Origin: Halorussus salinus
GTDB taxonomy: Archaea > Halobacteriota > Halobacteria > Halobacteriales > Haladaptataceae
Assembly: GCF_004765815.2 (NCBI RefSeq)
Contig: NZ_ML974127.1
Location: 784,927-848,926 of the forward strand
DNA length: 64,000 nt
Reading direction: 5' to 3'
Below, one piece after another: positions 1 to 8,411 of this stretch. Under the pieces are notes generated by a model, which saw only the letters and a list, made by a program, of their open reading frames with translations, had not been told where the DNA came from and made no database searches. Each line of letters begins with the position of its first letter. Positions within the stretch are counted from its first letter, which is position 1. The position numbers and the translations under genes were made by a program.

Positions 1-1
1 C

Positions 2-550
2 GGCTTCGTGATGGAGCAGTTGGGCTACGAGTTCCAGATTGTCCAGCACGGCAGAGGTCTCGACGGGACGTACCGATTCGACAACCCCGTCCACGGCGTG
101 TTCACCGTCAACGTCCTGCTGGCGTGTACCGGCATCGGGAGCATGGCCATCTTCGGTGGTCTCATCGCCGCGGTGCGGGCGCCGCTCCGTCGGAAACTCA
201 AGGGCTTCGCCATCGCCATCCCCGTCATCTGGGCGTTGAACCTCGTCCGCGTCGTGTTCATCACGCTCGCGTTCAGCCAGCAGTGGCTCCAGATATTCGT
301 TGATCCGACAGTCGCGCTGCTAGGATACGAGAATCCCAACATGGTGTCGTACTTCATCTCCGACCGCGTACTCGCCCAGAGCCTCTCGGTGGTCGCGCTG
401 GTCGGAATCGCGTGGGCGGTCGCCCGCGAGGTGCCGGAACTACTGACCGTCGGCGAGGACGTACTCTACATCGTCACCGGCGACGAGTACGACCTCCACG
501 AGGCGGTCGGCACCGAGCGTACGCTGGCTACCGACGGCAAAGGCCAGTAG
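2..550 (+). CDS. artA: Archaeosortase A, C-terminal part (5' end outside window)
   Basis: A membrane transpeptidase-like enzyme that processes PGF-CTERM surface proteins such as the S-layer glycoprotein at the cytoplasmic membrane. The visible 183 or so residues hold several hydrophobic segments. Counting from the GTG at position 8, the archaeosortase active-site signatures are present: Cys40 in ACTGIGS, Arg81 in NLVRVVF and Arg120 in SDRVLAQ. Their spacing equals that of Cys173, Arg214 and Arg253 described for the Haloferax enzyme (recalled, not checked), so roughly 133 N-terminal residues should lie upstream of the window. The reading frame is open to the window edge, so the true start is missing. 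The C-terminal 40 residues are soluble and acidic. Confidence 0.9.
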   Translation, partial: GFVMEQLGYEFQIVQHGRGLDGTYRFDNPVHGVFTVNVLLACTGIGSMAIFGGLIAAVRAPLRRKLKGFAIAIPVIWALNLVRVVFITLAFSQQWLQIFVDPTVALLGYENPNMVSYFISDRVLAQSLSVVALVGIAWAVAREVPELLTVGEDVLYIVTGDEYDLHEAVGTERTLATDGKGQ

Positions 551-583
551 AAAGACCGAAGTGCGTTTCTCGGTAACTTCGAC

Positions 584-1357
584 TTATTCTACCTCGAGGA
601 GGTCCGCCGGAGCGTCCGCGAGTTCGCGGAGCGCGTCGGCCTCGATGTGATGGAGGTCGCCCGGAACGACGAGGAGGTGGAGCGGGTCGCCGAAGTCCCG
701 CGTAGCGAGCGCGGAGAGTCGGCCCGCGGTCACGAGCGGATCCGGACTCCCGGCGCGCGCGACCACGACCGCGAGCAGGTCGGGGTACTCGTCGGCGAGT
801 ACGTCCGCGGCGTGGTCGGCGGTCATGTACTCGTCGTTGCGCGCCTTGATGTCGAGGTAGACCAGCGTGTGCAGGCCGCGCTCGCGGTTCTCGTCGATGG
901 CGTCGGTGACGCTCGCCGGGACGCCGTCCGCGCCGTGGGCGTACTCGAAGGGGAGCGTCGTCGCCTTGCCGAACCGGTAGTTTTGGAGACCAGTGAGTCC
1001 GCTAGCGGCCGACTCGGCGGTCGGCGCGTGGACGACGCGGGTGTCGATACCGCGCTCCGTGGCCCGGAGTCGCAAATCGACGTGCGTGGTCGAAATCATT
1101 GTGTCGCCCGCCGTGAGGAAGACCACGTCGCCCTCCTCGGCCGCACGGAGGATGGCCTCGGGGTCCTGCTCGACGCCCGCGCGGTCCCGAACCTCGATGT
1201 CGGTGTCGTGGTACGCTTCGAGGTCCTCGACGGTCGCTCCGAGGAGCTTGCTGGTGTAGAACTCGGCGAAGACGCGGTCGGCGTCGCGGACGGCCTCGCG
1301 GCCCTCGACGGTTATCGAGCGCTCGTCGTAGAGACCGAGTCCGACGAATGTGAGCAT
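584..1357 (-). CDS. dph5: Diphthine synthase (diphthamide biosynthesis methyltransferase)
   Basis: SAM-dependent methyltransferase that methylates the modified histidine of elongation factor 2 during diphthamide synthesis in the cytosol. The 257-residue length is normal for archaeal Dph5. It begins MLTFVGLGLYDERSIT, the tetrapyrrole-methylase-type N-terminus, and shows the glycine motif FLTAGDTMISTTH near residue 80 and the substrate-side segment SGLTGLQNYRFGKATTLPF near residue 115. It converges on artA with 33 bases between stops and stands alone as a transcription unit. Long open frames on the opposite strand are GC-driven shadows. Confidence 0.93.
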   Translation of the reverse strand: MLTFVGLGLYDERSITVEGREAVRDADRVFAEFYTSKLLGATVEDLEAYHDTDIEVRDRAGVEQDPEAILRAAEEGDVVFLTAGDTMISTTHVDLRLRATERGIDTRVVHAPTAESAASGLTGLQNYRFGKATTLPFEYAHGADGVPASVTDAIDENRERGLHTLVYLDIKARNDEYMTADHAADVLADEYPDLLAVVVARAGSPDPLVTAGRLSALATRDFGDPLHLLVVPGDLHHIEADALRELADAPADLLEVE

Positions 1358-1437
1358 ACCTGCCTATAGGCGGCCGCTGTGGCTATAGCCTTTCGAGTGT
1401 AGCTGGCGGCGCTCACGAAAAAGAACGGCGTCGGGAG

Positions 1438-2091
1438 TCAGTACTGCTGAAGGCTCCCGCCCTGCTGGCCGAACTGCTGGGGCTGGCTCTGCTGACCGAA
1501 CTGCTGTTGGCCCTGCTGGCCGTGTTGCTGGGACTGCTGGCCCTGTTGTTGCTGCTGGCGCTGCTGGGCGAGCTGCTGGACCGTGTTCAGACTCTGGTCG
1601 AGCGTCTGGACCGACTCGCGGACCTGCTGGACTGCCTCCTGCACTTCCGGCTGCTGGGCGTACTGCTGGAGTTCCTGCACGTTCTGCTGGAACGTCTGCT
1701 TGACCGCCTCGCCGATGGGTCGGGCGTACGGCGACTGGCGGATGACGAGCTTCTTCTCCAAGTGCGCGATGTCCTGCAGGTCGTCGAAGGCGCGCACGGC
1801 TTGGGGCATCTGGTGCTGTGAGACCTTGGTCTTCGCCCATTCGGAGACCGACTCGATTCGGTCGAGCGTCTCGATGGTCTGCTGGACATCCTGCGGGACG
1901 CTCCGGTCGAACTGTTGGCCGATCTTCTGGCCGAGCTGGGAGATCTGTCCCATCTGGCCTTGCTGGCCGATTTGGGACTGCTGGCTCGTCTGCGGTTGCT
2001 GACTTCGCTGGCTCTGCTGGCCGAACCGCTGTTGGCCGAGCTGGGACTGTTCTTGCTGTTCTCGCTGGGGCTGTTGGTAGAGTTCTGCCAT
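1438..2091 (-). CDS. Glutamine-rich low-complexity protein of unknown function
   Basis: A 217-residue protein in three parts. Residues about 1-60 and 165-217 are almost only Q, G, S and F in repeats such as FGQQSQ and QQGQ. The middle part, about 60-160, is an ordinary soluble helical segment (for example VQQTIETLDRIESVSEWAKTK) with scattered glutamines. No signal peptide, membrane segment or catalytic motif is visible. The QG/FGQQ composition resembles prion-like or coat-type low-complexity domains of other organisms, which is only an analogy. The frame is credible because homopolymeric CAG/CAA use is confined to this frame while the middle region uses normal haloarchaeal codons. The codons for the repeat tails make the region unstable to replication slippage. 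Confidence 0.75.
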   Translation of the reverse strand: MAELYQQPQREQQEQSQLGQQRFGQQSQRSQQPQTSQQSQIGQQGQMGQISQLGQKIGQQFDRSVPQDVQQTIETLDRIESVSEWAKTKVSQHQMPQAVRAFDDLQDIAHLEKKLVIRQSPYARPIGEAVKQTFQQNVQELQQYAQQPEVQEAVQQVRESVQTLDQSLNTVQQLAQQRQQQQQGQQSQQHGQQGQQQFGQQSQPQQFGQQGGSLQQY

Positions 2092-2448
2092 TTTGGGTCA
2101 CCGACTCCGCCCGTCGCGGAGCCACATCCGGCTACGACGATTTCCGTATTCAATGACGACGCTCGTTCACCATCGTTCTGATTCTCTTTCCGATGATTTC
2201 TGTCTGCATCTGTCGAGAGGACCGTACTGTCCGGCGAATCGTGTTCTGTCGTTCAGAACTGTTTACCCCGAGAAGACGGGGGCTGTACGGTGAGTAATGC
2301 TATCACGGCGTGTGGTGCGCGCGGCCGAAAAATACCCATTTCCGGACGGTAATCGGGGATATCCGTGCCGCGGAGCGACGGTCGGTCCCTGTAGTTCGGA
2401 CGGTCCTCGAAGCGTCACGCTTACCGGCCCCTGCGAGAACCGATAGGC
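2092..2448. other. 357-base intergenic stretch, divergent promoters only
   Basis: Lies between two divergent genes (the Gln-rich gene leftward, the tRNA methyltransferase rightward). I see no gene-like frame here. The only AT-richer patches are near 2150-2260, compatible with a promoter for the leftward gene, and there is no obvious repeat. Confidence 0.5.
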
Positions 2449-3429
2449 ATGGAAGTGCCGTGCGTCCGCGTCGAGCGTGATCGAGGCGAGGAGACCCGCC
2501 GCCGGTTGGCCGACGCGGGACTCCTCGCCGCCGAGTTCGAAATCGAAGTCGAAGACGGCTACCTCTATCTCCCGGTGACCGACGCCGAGGCGGTCCCCGA
2601 GGACGTGACGGTCGTCTCGCGCGCGGTCGGCGAGCGCGACACGCCCGACACCCCGGCGGACCTGCTGGGTTTCGAACCCACGTACGAGCGACTCGGCGAC
2701 ATCGTGATTCTCGACGAGGAGGACCCCGAGACCGCCCGCGAAATCGCCGAGGCCGTGATGGACTCGGACATCCCGGCGAGGACGGTGGTCAACCGCGCCT
2801 CGAAGGTGAAAGGCGAGTTGCGCGTCCGCGACTGGGAGGTGTTGGTCGGCGAGGGAACCGAGACCGTCCACCGGGAGTACGGCTGTGAGTACCTGCTGGA
2901 CGTGGCCGAGGTGTACTTCTCGCCGCGACTCGCCACCGAACGCCACCGCGTCGCCGAGCAGGTGGAGTCGGGCGAGCATGCTTTCGACATGTTCGCCGGA
3001 GTCGGACCGTTCGTCGTCCCGTTCGCCGAGCGCGGCGCGGAAGTCGTCGGGGTTGACCTGAACGAGAAGGCCGTCGAGTACCTCCGGGAGAACGCTCGCC
3101 GGAACGACGTGGCCGAGCGCGTCACCGCGATTCAGGGAGACGTGAGGGAAGTCGCGCCCGACTACGAGGACTGGGCCGACCGCGTGGTGATGAACCTGCC
3201 CCACAGCGCCGATGAGTTCCTCGACGCGGCGGTCGAACTCGCGGGCGACGACTGCCTGCTTCACTACTACGACATCCAGCACGAGGAGGACCCCTTCGGC
3301 CCCGGCGAGGAGGCCATTCGCGCGGCGGCCGAACCGGAGTACGAGATCGAAGTCGAGACGCGCCACGTCGTCAGGTCGTACGCGCCCCACGAACTCAACG
3401 TCTGTCTCGACGTGCGACTGACTCGCTAA
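2449..3429 (+). CDS. trm5: Trm5-family tRNA (guanine-N1) methyltransferase
   Basis: Probable archaeal Trm5, which methylates N1 of G37 in tRNAs using SAM and prevents frameshifting. 326 residues. The N-terminal half has the D2-type element with VNRASKVKGELRVRDWEVL near residue 110-130, as in Trm5. The Rossmann part shows motif I FDMFAGVGPFVVPFA near 180-195, acidic motif II VVGVDLNEKAVEYL, and the catalytic-loop variant MNLPHSADEFLD near 248, where Trm5 members have NLP. The start ATG follows GATAGGC. It stands directly upstream of tRNA-Thr on the same strand. A related Taw2-like wybutosine enzyme is an alternative within the same fold. Confidence 0.85.
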   Translation: MEVPCVRVERDRGEETRRRLADAGLLAAEFEIEVEDGYLYLPVTDAEAVPEDVTVVSRAVGERDTPDTPADLLGFEPTYERLGDIVILDEEDPETAREIAEAVMDSDIPARTVVNRASKVKGELRVRDWEVLVGEGTETVHREYGCEYLLDVAEVYFSPRLATERHRVAEQVESGEHAFDMFAGVGPFVVPFAERGAEVVGVDLNEKAVEYLRENARRNDVAERVTAIQGDVREVAPDYEDWADRVVMNLPHSADEFLDAAVELAGDDCLLHYYDIQHEEDPFGPGEEAIRAAAEPEYEIEVETRHVVRSYAPHELNVCLDVRLTR

Positions 3430-3494
3430 CGGCGGGCGATTTCGGAAGTCTTAAGCACATTCTGGTGTCTACATTGGAGTGCGTACCGAAGCGC

Positions 3495-3569
3495 GCCGGT
3501 GTAGCTCAGACTGGCTAGAGCGATTCCTTCGTAAGGAATAGGCCGAGGGTTCAAATCCCTCCACCGGCT
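3495..3569 (+). tRNA. tRNA-Thr, anticodon CGU
   Basis: A 75-base cloverleaf without intron and without encoded CCA. Acceptor arm GCCGGTG pairs with CACCGGC, the D arm is GCTC/GAGC, the anticodon stem ATTCC/GGAAT carries loop TTCGTAA giving anticodon CGT, and the T arm is GAGGG/CCCTC with loop TTCAAAT. The discriminator base is T. CTTAAGC about 40 bases upstream could be its TATA element. It reads ACG threonine codons. Its 3' end is duplicated downstream (see the att-like entry). Confidence 0.97.
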
Positions 3570-3700
3570 CTTTCTGCCGAACGAAGTGAGGCTGAAGAGC
3601 CTTCTGTGGCGGATTTGAACTAGACCGGTCGCAGTCCACGCAGGGAGCGAAGCGACCGAGTAGAACCGTCCGGGCGTCGTTCACAATCCCTCCACCGGCT
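3554..3700. repeat. Direct repeat of the tRNA-Thr 3' end, att-like scar
   Basis: The 16 bases AATCCCTCCACCGGCT that close the tRNA (3554-3569) recur exactly at 3685-3700, 131 bases away, preceded in both cases by a TTCA element. Between them, GGATTTGAAC at 3611-3620 is the reverse complement of the T-arm segment GTTCAAATCC at 3549-3558. Duplication of a tRNA 3' end is the usual footprint of tyrosine-integrase insertion. Here the intervening DNA is only about 115 bases and holds no integrase, so this would be the remnant after deletion of an element, or an unoccupied tandem site. The stretch 3570-3788 contains no gene. Confidence 0.55.
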
Positions 3701-3788
3701 TCCTTTTCGGCGAACTACACGACGAGTACTGAATCTCCTCACCCGGTTCGCGCCGAACGTTTTTATCGACGGTCCGAGAGGAGCGAGT

Positions 3789-4637
3789 ATGCGAGTGTTC
3801 GTCTCCGCAGACATGGAGGGCGTCACGGGCGTCGCGGCCGCCGAGGACGTAGTTCGCGGCGAACCCGAGTACGACCGCGGCACGGAACTGCTCCACGGCG
3901 ACGTGAACGCCGCGATAGAGGGGGCGGTCGCTGGCGGCGCGACCGAGATTCTGGTCAACGACTCGCACTCCTCTATGCGGAATCTGGACCGCGAGCGACT
4001 GGACGGCCGAGCGACGCTGATCCGCGGCAACACCAAGCCCCGGTCGATGATGCAGGGACTCGGGGACCACGACTGCGCGCTCTTGGTCGGCTACCACGCG
4101 AAGGCCGGGACGCCCGAGGCGGTTCTGAACCACACCTTCTTCGGCCACGAACTCCTCCGGCTTCGGGTCGGCGACGACGAGACCGGGGAACTCGGCTGGA
4201 ACGCGCGACTCGCGGCCGCGGAGGGCGTGCCCGTCGGACTCGTCACCGGTGACGACGCGACGGTCGCCGAAGCCCGCGACGAACTCGGCGACGCGCCCGA
4301 GACCGTCGCCGTGAAGGAGGGTATCGACCGATTCACCGCGGCGTGTCGCCCGGCGAGCGAGACGGCCGACGAGATTCGGTCGGCGGCCCGGCGTGCGGTC
4401 GAACGCGCGGCGGAGGACGCGCTCGGGACCGCCGCGCTCGACGTGTCGTCGCCGACGCGAATCGAGGCCGACTGGGCGACGACCAACCTCGCGGCGCGCG
4501 CCGCGGGGTCCCCGAGCGTCGAGCGCGCGGGCGGGCGGACCACCGCCGTCGAGGCCGACTCGTACCCCGAGGCGTACGAGGAGACCGTCGCGATGCTCCG
4601 GGCGGGCGGCGCGGGCCGCGACGAGTTCTACGGTTAG
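3789..4637 (+). CDS. M55 family metallopeptidase (DppA-type D-aminopeptidase)
   Basis: Cytosolic zinc aminopeptidase family whose bacterial DppA members release D-amino acids from peptides. The 282 residues include the expected metal ligands: Asp8 and Glu10 in SADMEG, a His in VNDSHSSM (about residue 60), a His in GYHAKAG (about 105) and a Glu in ETGELGWNA (about 135). The length is typical. The start ATG follows GAGAGGAGCGAGT, giving a usable ribosome site. It converges with the next gene, their last four bases overlapping (4634-4637). The physiological substrate in haloarchaea is unknown. Confidence 0.88.
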   Translation: MRVFVSADMEGVTGVAAAEDVVRGEPEYDRGTELLHGDVNAAIEGAVAGGATEILVNDSHSSMRNLDRERLDGRATLIRGNTKPRSMMQGLGDHDCALLVGYHAKAGTPEAVLNHTFFGHELLRLRVGDDETGELGWNARLAAAEGVPVGLVTGDDATVAEARDELGDAPETVAVKEGIDRFTAACRPASETADEIRSAARRAVERAAEDALGTAALDVSSPTRIEADWATTNLAARAAGSPSVERAGGRTTAVEADSYPEAYEETVAMLRAGGAGRDEFYG

Positions 4638-5722
4638 GACTCGACGCTGACGCCCACGTCGGAGAACTCCGAAACGTCCTCGCGCTCCACGCCGTCGAAC
4701 TCCAGCGCGAACTCCGGACCGAACGCCGACGCCGGGGTCTGGTAACCCGGTTCGACCTCGCCGGAGACGACGCGCCGGGCCGCTTCGACTGCGGTCTGAG
4801 CGGTCAGGTCGTAGGTGTCTGGCGTCCGCATTCTGGCCGCGAACCGGTTTCCGTCGTCGTCCTCGACCTCGCCCCAGACGCGGGCGGAACTCTGAGCGCG
4901 CTCCTCGGCGGTCGGTCCGGAGACGGTCGCGTCGATGATAGCCTTCAGGAGGCGCTGGACCGGTTTCGAGCCGAATATCGGAGCTAACGGCTCGGTCTTG
5001 GCCATCACGTCCGCGGCGAACTCCGGGACGGTGGCGTAGGTCTCGATGTTCTCGATACCGGTGGTGTAGTACGCCGACGACACGTCGCCCCACGGAATCG
5101 TCACCGCGCTCTTCGGTCCTTGCCCGAAGTCGAGGAGCCGCCGCTTCCACGCCGCGGGGACCGTCCGAATCTCGCCGTCCTGCCGGACCGCGCCCGGTCG
5201 GGTCAACCCCTCCACGATGGACTTGGCGGTGCCCGGCGAGAACGTCCCCATCCCGTCGATGGCGAGCGTGAGACTCGTCGCAGACGGGAGTTCGGTGGCG
5301 AGGTAGCCCGCGAGGCAGTCGGTCGGCACCACGTCGAACCCGACTGCCGGGAGGAGGGTCACGTCGGCCTCCTCGGCGTCGCGGTCGCGCTCGGCGAGTT
5401 GCTCCAGCACGTCGATTTCGCCCGTGATGTCGAGGTAGTCGGTCCCCGCCCGCAGACACGCCGAGGAGAGCGGGTCGGCGGTCTGCGAGAACGGTCCGGC
5501 GCAGTTCAGCACCGCCTCGAAGTCGGCGAGGGTTCGCTCTATCACTTCGGGGTGTTGGAGACTGAACACCCGATGGTCCAGTCCGAGGTCGGTGGCCTGC
5601 CGCTCGACCTTCTCGGCGGTTCGGCCCGCGAGGACCGGCGTCATCCCCTCGTCCACCGCGGTCTGGGCGACGAGCGCGCCGGTGTAGCCGTACGACCCGT
5701 AGATGAGTAGTTCGTCGGTCAC
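4634..5722 (-). CDS. Saccharopine dehydrogenase-like / trans-acting enoyl reductase family protein
   Basis: A 362-residue oxidoreductase. The N-terminus LLIYGSYGYTGALVAQTAV is a Rossmann dinucleotide-binding turn, followed by LAGRTAEKVE (NADP-type ribose contact) and VLNCAGPFSQ at about residue 90, the hallmark of the saccharopine-reductase-like family. The segment GTDYLDITGEIDVLE and PAVGFDVVPTDCLA also match this family. Members include polyketide/lipid trans-enoyl reductases and eukaryotic SCCPDH; no lysine-pathway role is implied even though a lysine operon lies 8 kb away. Upstream DNA 5760-5830 is AT-rich and probably carries its promoter. Confidence 0.85.
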   Translation of the reverse strand: MTDELLIYGSYGYTGALVAQTAVDEGMTPVLAGRTAEKVERQATDLGLDHRVFSLQHPEVIERTLADFEAVLNCAGPFSQTADPLSSACLRAGTDYLDITGEIDVLEQLAERDRDAEEADVTLLPAVGFDVVPTDCLAGYLATELPSATSLTLAIDGMGTFSPGTAKSIVEGLTRPGAVRQDGEIRTVPAAWKRRLLDFGQGPKSAVTIPWGDVSSAYYTTGIENIETYATVPEFAADVMAKTEPLAPIFGSKPVQRLLKAIIDATVSGPTAEERAQSSARVWGEVEDDDGNRFAARMRTPDTYDLTAQTAVEAARRVVSGEVEPGYQTPASAFGPEFALEFDGVEREDVSEFSDVGVSVES

Positions 5723-5876
5723 GTTCGGAGTTGGACGGTGAGGCGTAAAACTCGCGGGGCCGACGCGCGCAAGAGACAGTTCTATCGTCGGTAGAAAAAC
5801 GAGAATATTTGTCTAGAAAATATCCTCCTTGACAAACGCCGCGCTCCCGACGAGGAGTCGGGGTCGGTACCCGTCC

Positions 5877-6539
5877 TCAGTCGTCGCCCTCGGCCGCGTT
5901 CGCCTCGTCGGCGTCGTCCGCGGTGGCCGCCGCCGAGTCGTCGGTGTCCACGTCCCCGCTCGCGGACTCGTCGTCCGCGTCACTTTGGCTCTCGGCGGCG
6001 TCTTCCGCGTCGGTCTCCTCGACGGCGTCGGCCGCGTCGGTCGAGTCGGTCACGTCCCGCTGGTCCACGTCCCCGGTGTCCGTGTCGCGCTGGACCTCCG
6101 GAGCGGTGTCGGTCTCCTCGATGTCGGCGTCGGTAGTGTCCACGACCTCCTCGCCCGTGGCGTGGTCGGCGTCGCGTTCGCCCGGTTCGACGGCTTCGCC
6201 AACGTCAGGCGACGAGGAGGCGACCGCCGAGAGGTCGGACTCGCCGGGTCCGGTAGCCGTATCGGCTCCGCCGGACTCGTCGGTCCGGCGCTGTGCGAGT
6301 GCGACGCCGACCCAGAACAGGCCAGCGACCGCCTGCACGACGCCGCGCTTGCGCTCGCCATTCAGGAACGCCCGTCCGGCGGCGACCAGCGAGACGACGC
6401 CCGAAGCGGCCGCGAGGTTGCCCGACTCTGCCTGTCGGGCCAGCCTCGGTCCGGCCTCGTCGGCGAGCGACCCGAGGAGGCCTGCGAATCCGTTGCTACC
6501 CGCGTCTCTCGTCTCGGTGGTGGCGTCGGAAGAACTCAC
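5877..6539 (-). CDS. Hypothetical protein with hydrophobic head and long acidic tail
   Basis: 220 residues of unknown function. Residues about 15-90 contain alternating small and hydrophobic residues (SGVVSLVAAGRAFL, GVVQAVAGLFWVGVALAQ), which could form one or two short membrane helices. The last 120 residues are almost wholly D, E, A, S and T, an extreme halophile-type disordered tail with repeats of the TDAAD/EETD kind. The composition of the tail is consistent with coding in this frame rather than with noise, since the acidic bias is much stronger than the genome-wide one. Confidence 0.65.
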   Translation of the reverse strand: MSSSDATTETRDAGSNGFAGLLGSLADEAGPRLARQAESGNLAAASGVVSLVAAGRAFLNGERKRGVVQAVAGLFWVGVALAQRRTDESGGADTATGPGESDLSAVASSSPDVGEAVEPGERDADHATGEEVVDTTDADIEETDTAPEVQRDTDTGDVDQRDVTDSTDAADAVEETDAEDAAESQSDADDESASGDVDTDDSAAATADDADEANAAEGDD

Positions 6540-6696
6540 GTCCGAGTCGAAGGGAGCGACCCGGATAGGCGTGGTGGCGGGTCGTCGTAGAGATTATCGT
6601 AGAACTTCGGAGATTCATCGACCAGAATGAGGGTGCTGTCGCTCGGTTACGCTGGGATTCGTCACGAGAAACGATGACTTGCGACGACAATCCCTC

Positions 6697-7011
6697 TCAG
6701 TTTATCTTCTCCCCACAGCTCTTGCACTGGACCTGCTTCTTGCCGGTCGGCGAGCGCGACACCCGCAACGCTCCGCCGGTGTTGCACTCCGGGCAGACGC
6801 TGTTGCCCGTCTCGGCGGCCTGCTGGCGGGCCATCCACGCGACCGTGCGTTCGAGTTGCGCCACTCGGTCGGTCAGTGCCGCGACAGTGGCCCGTAGCTC
6901 CTCGACGGTGGCGTCGCTTCCGGCGGACTCCTCTGTCGGGGGTTCGTCGGTCGTGGACGGTTCGTCGGTCGAAGCGGCGTCGTCTGTCGTGTGGGAGTCT
7001 GAGTTCGTCAT
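6697..7011 (-). CDS. Small protein with coiled coil and C-terminal zinc ribbon
   Basis: 104 residues. A disordered Ser/Thr/Asp/Glu N-terminus (1-33) is followed by a heptad-like helix (VEELRATVAALTDRVAQLERTVAWMARQQ, given here in part) and a zinc ribbon made of CPEC at about 75 and CKSC at about 97. This could be a dimeric nucleic-acid or protein adaptor; no specific function is recognisable. It is divergent from phytoene synthase with 188 bases between the starts, in which CGATAAAAAAGG near 7066 is the best TATA candidate for the rightward gene. Confidence 0.75.
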   Translation of the reverse strand: MTNSDSHTTDDAASTDEPSTTDEPPTEESAGSDATVEELRATVAALTDRVAQLERTVAWMARQQAAETGNSVCPECNTGGALRVSRSPTGKKQVQCKSCGEKIN

Positions 7012-7199
7012 GGAAATCGTCGAGTTCCGGTATCGAGAGGCTTGTTAACACGAAACATTTTCCAACGATAAAAAAGGTCCGCCGACTTCGGTCGGTCACG
7101 GAGTTTCCCAACGCCAAGAATTAACTCGGGCGAATCCTTAGACAGGATGCTGCGGGGCCGCTGCTGTTCGGCCGGACTCTGCACAACACAGGAGACAGA

Positions 7200-8153
7200 A
7201 TGGTCACCGACCGACAACTCCGACGAAGTAAGACGATTCAGCAGCGAACCGGCAGAACCTTCCACTTCGCGACGCGGCTACTACCGAAGCGAATTCGTCA
7301 GCCGACCTACGTCCTCTACGCGTTCTTCCGTGTGGCCGACGAGGTCGTGGACGGCGCGACGGACCTGCCCCCCGACGAACAACGCGAGCGACTCGAACGA
7401 CTCCGGGCGGAGGCGCTGGGCCGGAAAGAGACCGACGACGACGTTCTCGCCGCCTTCCAAGAAGTCAGCGACGAGCGCGGGATTCCCGACGAGGAGATAG
7501 ACATCTTCATCGACGCGATGCTCTCGGACATCGAGAAGCGTCGCTGGGAGTCCTACGACGAGCTGGAGGAGTACATGCGCGGGTCGGCCGCCGCGGTCGG
7601 TGTGATGATGAACGCCGTAATCGGCGTCGAGGAACCCGAACGAGCGAAACCGCACGCGGTCGCGCTCGGCGAGGCGTTCCAGTTGACGAACTTCCTGCGC
7701 GACGTGCGCGAGGACATCGAAGACCACGACCGCATCTACCTGCCCGGCGACACCCGCGAGCGACACGGCGTCACGGAGGCCGACGTTCGGCGTTGCAACC
7801 CGACCGACGGCTTCCGGGCCGCGATGGCCGACGAGTTGCGGCGCGCCGAGCGAAAGTACCGCGAGGGCGTCGCGGGCATCGAGTACTTGCCCGAGGACTG
7901 CCAGTTCGCGGTGCTGTACGCCGCGGTCCTCTACGCCGAGCATCACCGCCTCATCCGGGCGCTGGACTACGACGTGTTCTCGTCGCCGCCCGAGGTCGGG
8001 GCGTTCCGCGCGGCGTGGCTCTGGGCCAAGACGCGGTGGCACTGGCAGAAGTCCAAGGACCCGGTAACGGTGTTCCGGGCGGTCAGCGCCATCCCGGAGG
8101 CCGAGAGCGGCCACGCGAACCACCAACACGACTGGACACCGCAGGCCGACTGA
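7200..8153 (+). CDS. crtB: Phytoene synthase (squalene/phytoene synthase family)
   Basis: Condenses two geranylgeranyl diphosphates to phytoene, the first committed step to C50 bacterioruberin carotenoids. 317 residues with both Asp-rich Mg-diphosphate motifs: FRVADEVVD near residue 43-51 and NFLRDVREDIEDHDRIYLP near 165-183. The family segment YMRGSAAAVGVMMN near 122 and the C-terminal YRALSAIP-like segment (FRAVSAIPEA) are also present. Membrane-associated by family. No other carotenoid gene is adjacent; the flavin oxidoreductase at 29594 is not close enough to argue an operon. Confidence 0.92.
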   Translation: MVTDRQLRRSKTIQQRTGRTFHFATRLLPKRIRQPTYVLYAFFRVADEVVDGATDLPPDEQRERLERLRAEALGRKETDDDVLAAFQEVSDERGIPDEEIDIFIDAMLSDIEKRRWESYDELEEYMRGSAAAVGVMMNAVIGVEEPERAKPHAVALGEAFQLTNFLRDVREDIEDHDRIYLPGDTRERHGVTEADVRRCNPTDGFRAAMADELRRAERKYREGVAGIEYLPEDCQFAVLYAAVLYAEHHRLIRALDYDVFSSPPEVGAFRAAWLWAKTRWHWQKSKDPVTVFRAVSAIPEAESGHANHQHDWTPQAD

Positions 8154-8204
8154 CTCGGCCGAGGCGTCCCGTTTTCCGACAGAAAGAGACTGCGTAGCGC
8201 GCGC

Positions 8205-8411
8205 TCAGTCGTGCCGGAAACACCGTCAGAGGCAAGCTCTGAAGAGCCTCACCTCGCTTCGCTCGGTGAGACACCGGAAGACAAACCGCGTCTTCCGAAC
8301 TGTAGACGACTCCTTCGCTTCGCTCAGTCGTGTCTAAAGCACCGTCAGAGGCAAGCTCTGACGAGCTTCAGACGACTCCTTCCCCGACGGTCAGTCGTGT
8401 CTGAAGCACCG
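8205..8411. repeat. Degenerate triplication of the purH 3' end with hairpins
   Basis: The last codons of the PurH fusion gene (TCAGTCGTGTCTGAAGCACCG at 8391, given on the + strand, partly) recur as TCAGTCGTGTCTAAAGCACCG near 8324 and TCAGTCGTGCCGGAAACACCG near 8205. The two downstream copies are each followed by the hairpin GTCAGAG-GCAAG-CTCTGA (about 8226 and 8347). AGACGACTCC and AGTCGTGTCT flanking TTCGCTTCGCTC form another stem near 8304-8336. The 237 bases between crtB and purH contain no gene; the array probably serves as convergent terminators. Confidence 0.7.

Noticed and set aside
3570-3788. Active mobile element at tRNA-Thr
   Set aside because: No integrase, transposase or cargo gene between the repeat copies; only a scar can be claimed.
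3681-5459. 592-residue antisense frame over the M55 peptidase and reductase genes
   Set aside because: Arg/Gly-rich composition typical of GC-driven shadow frames; the genes on the correct frames have clear family motifs.
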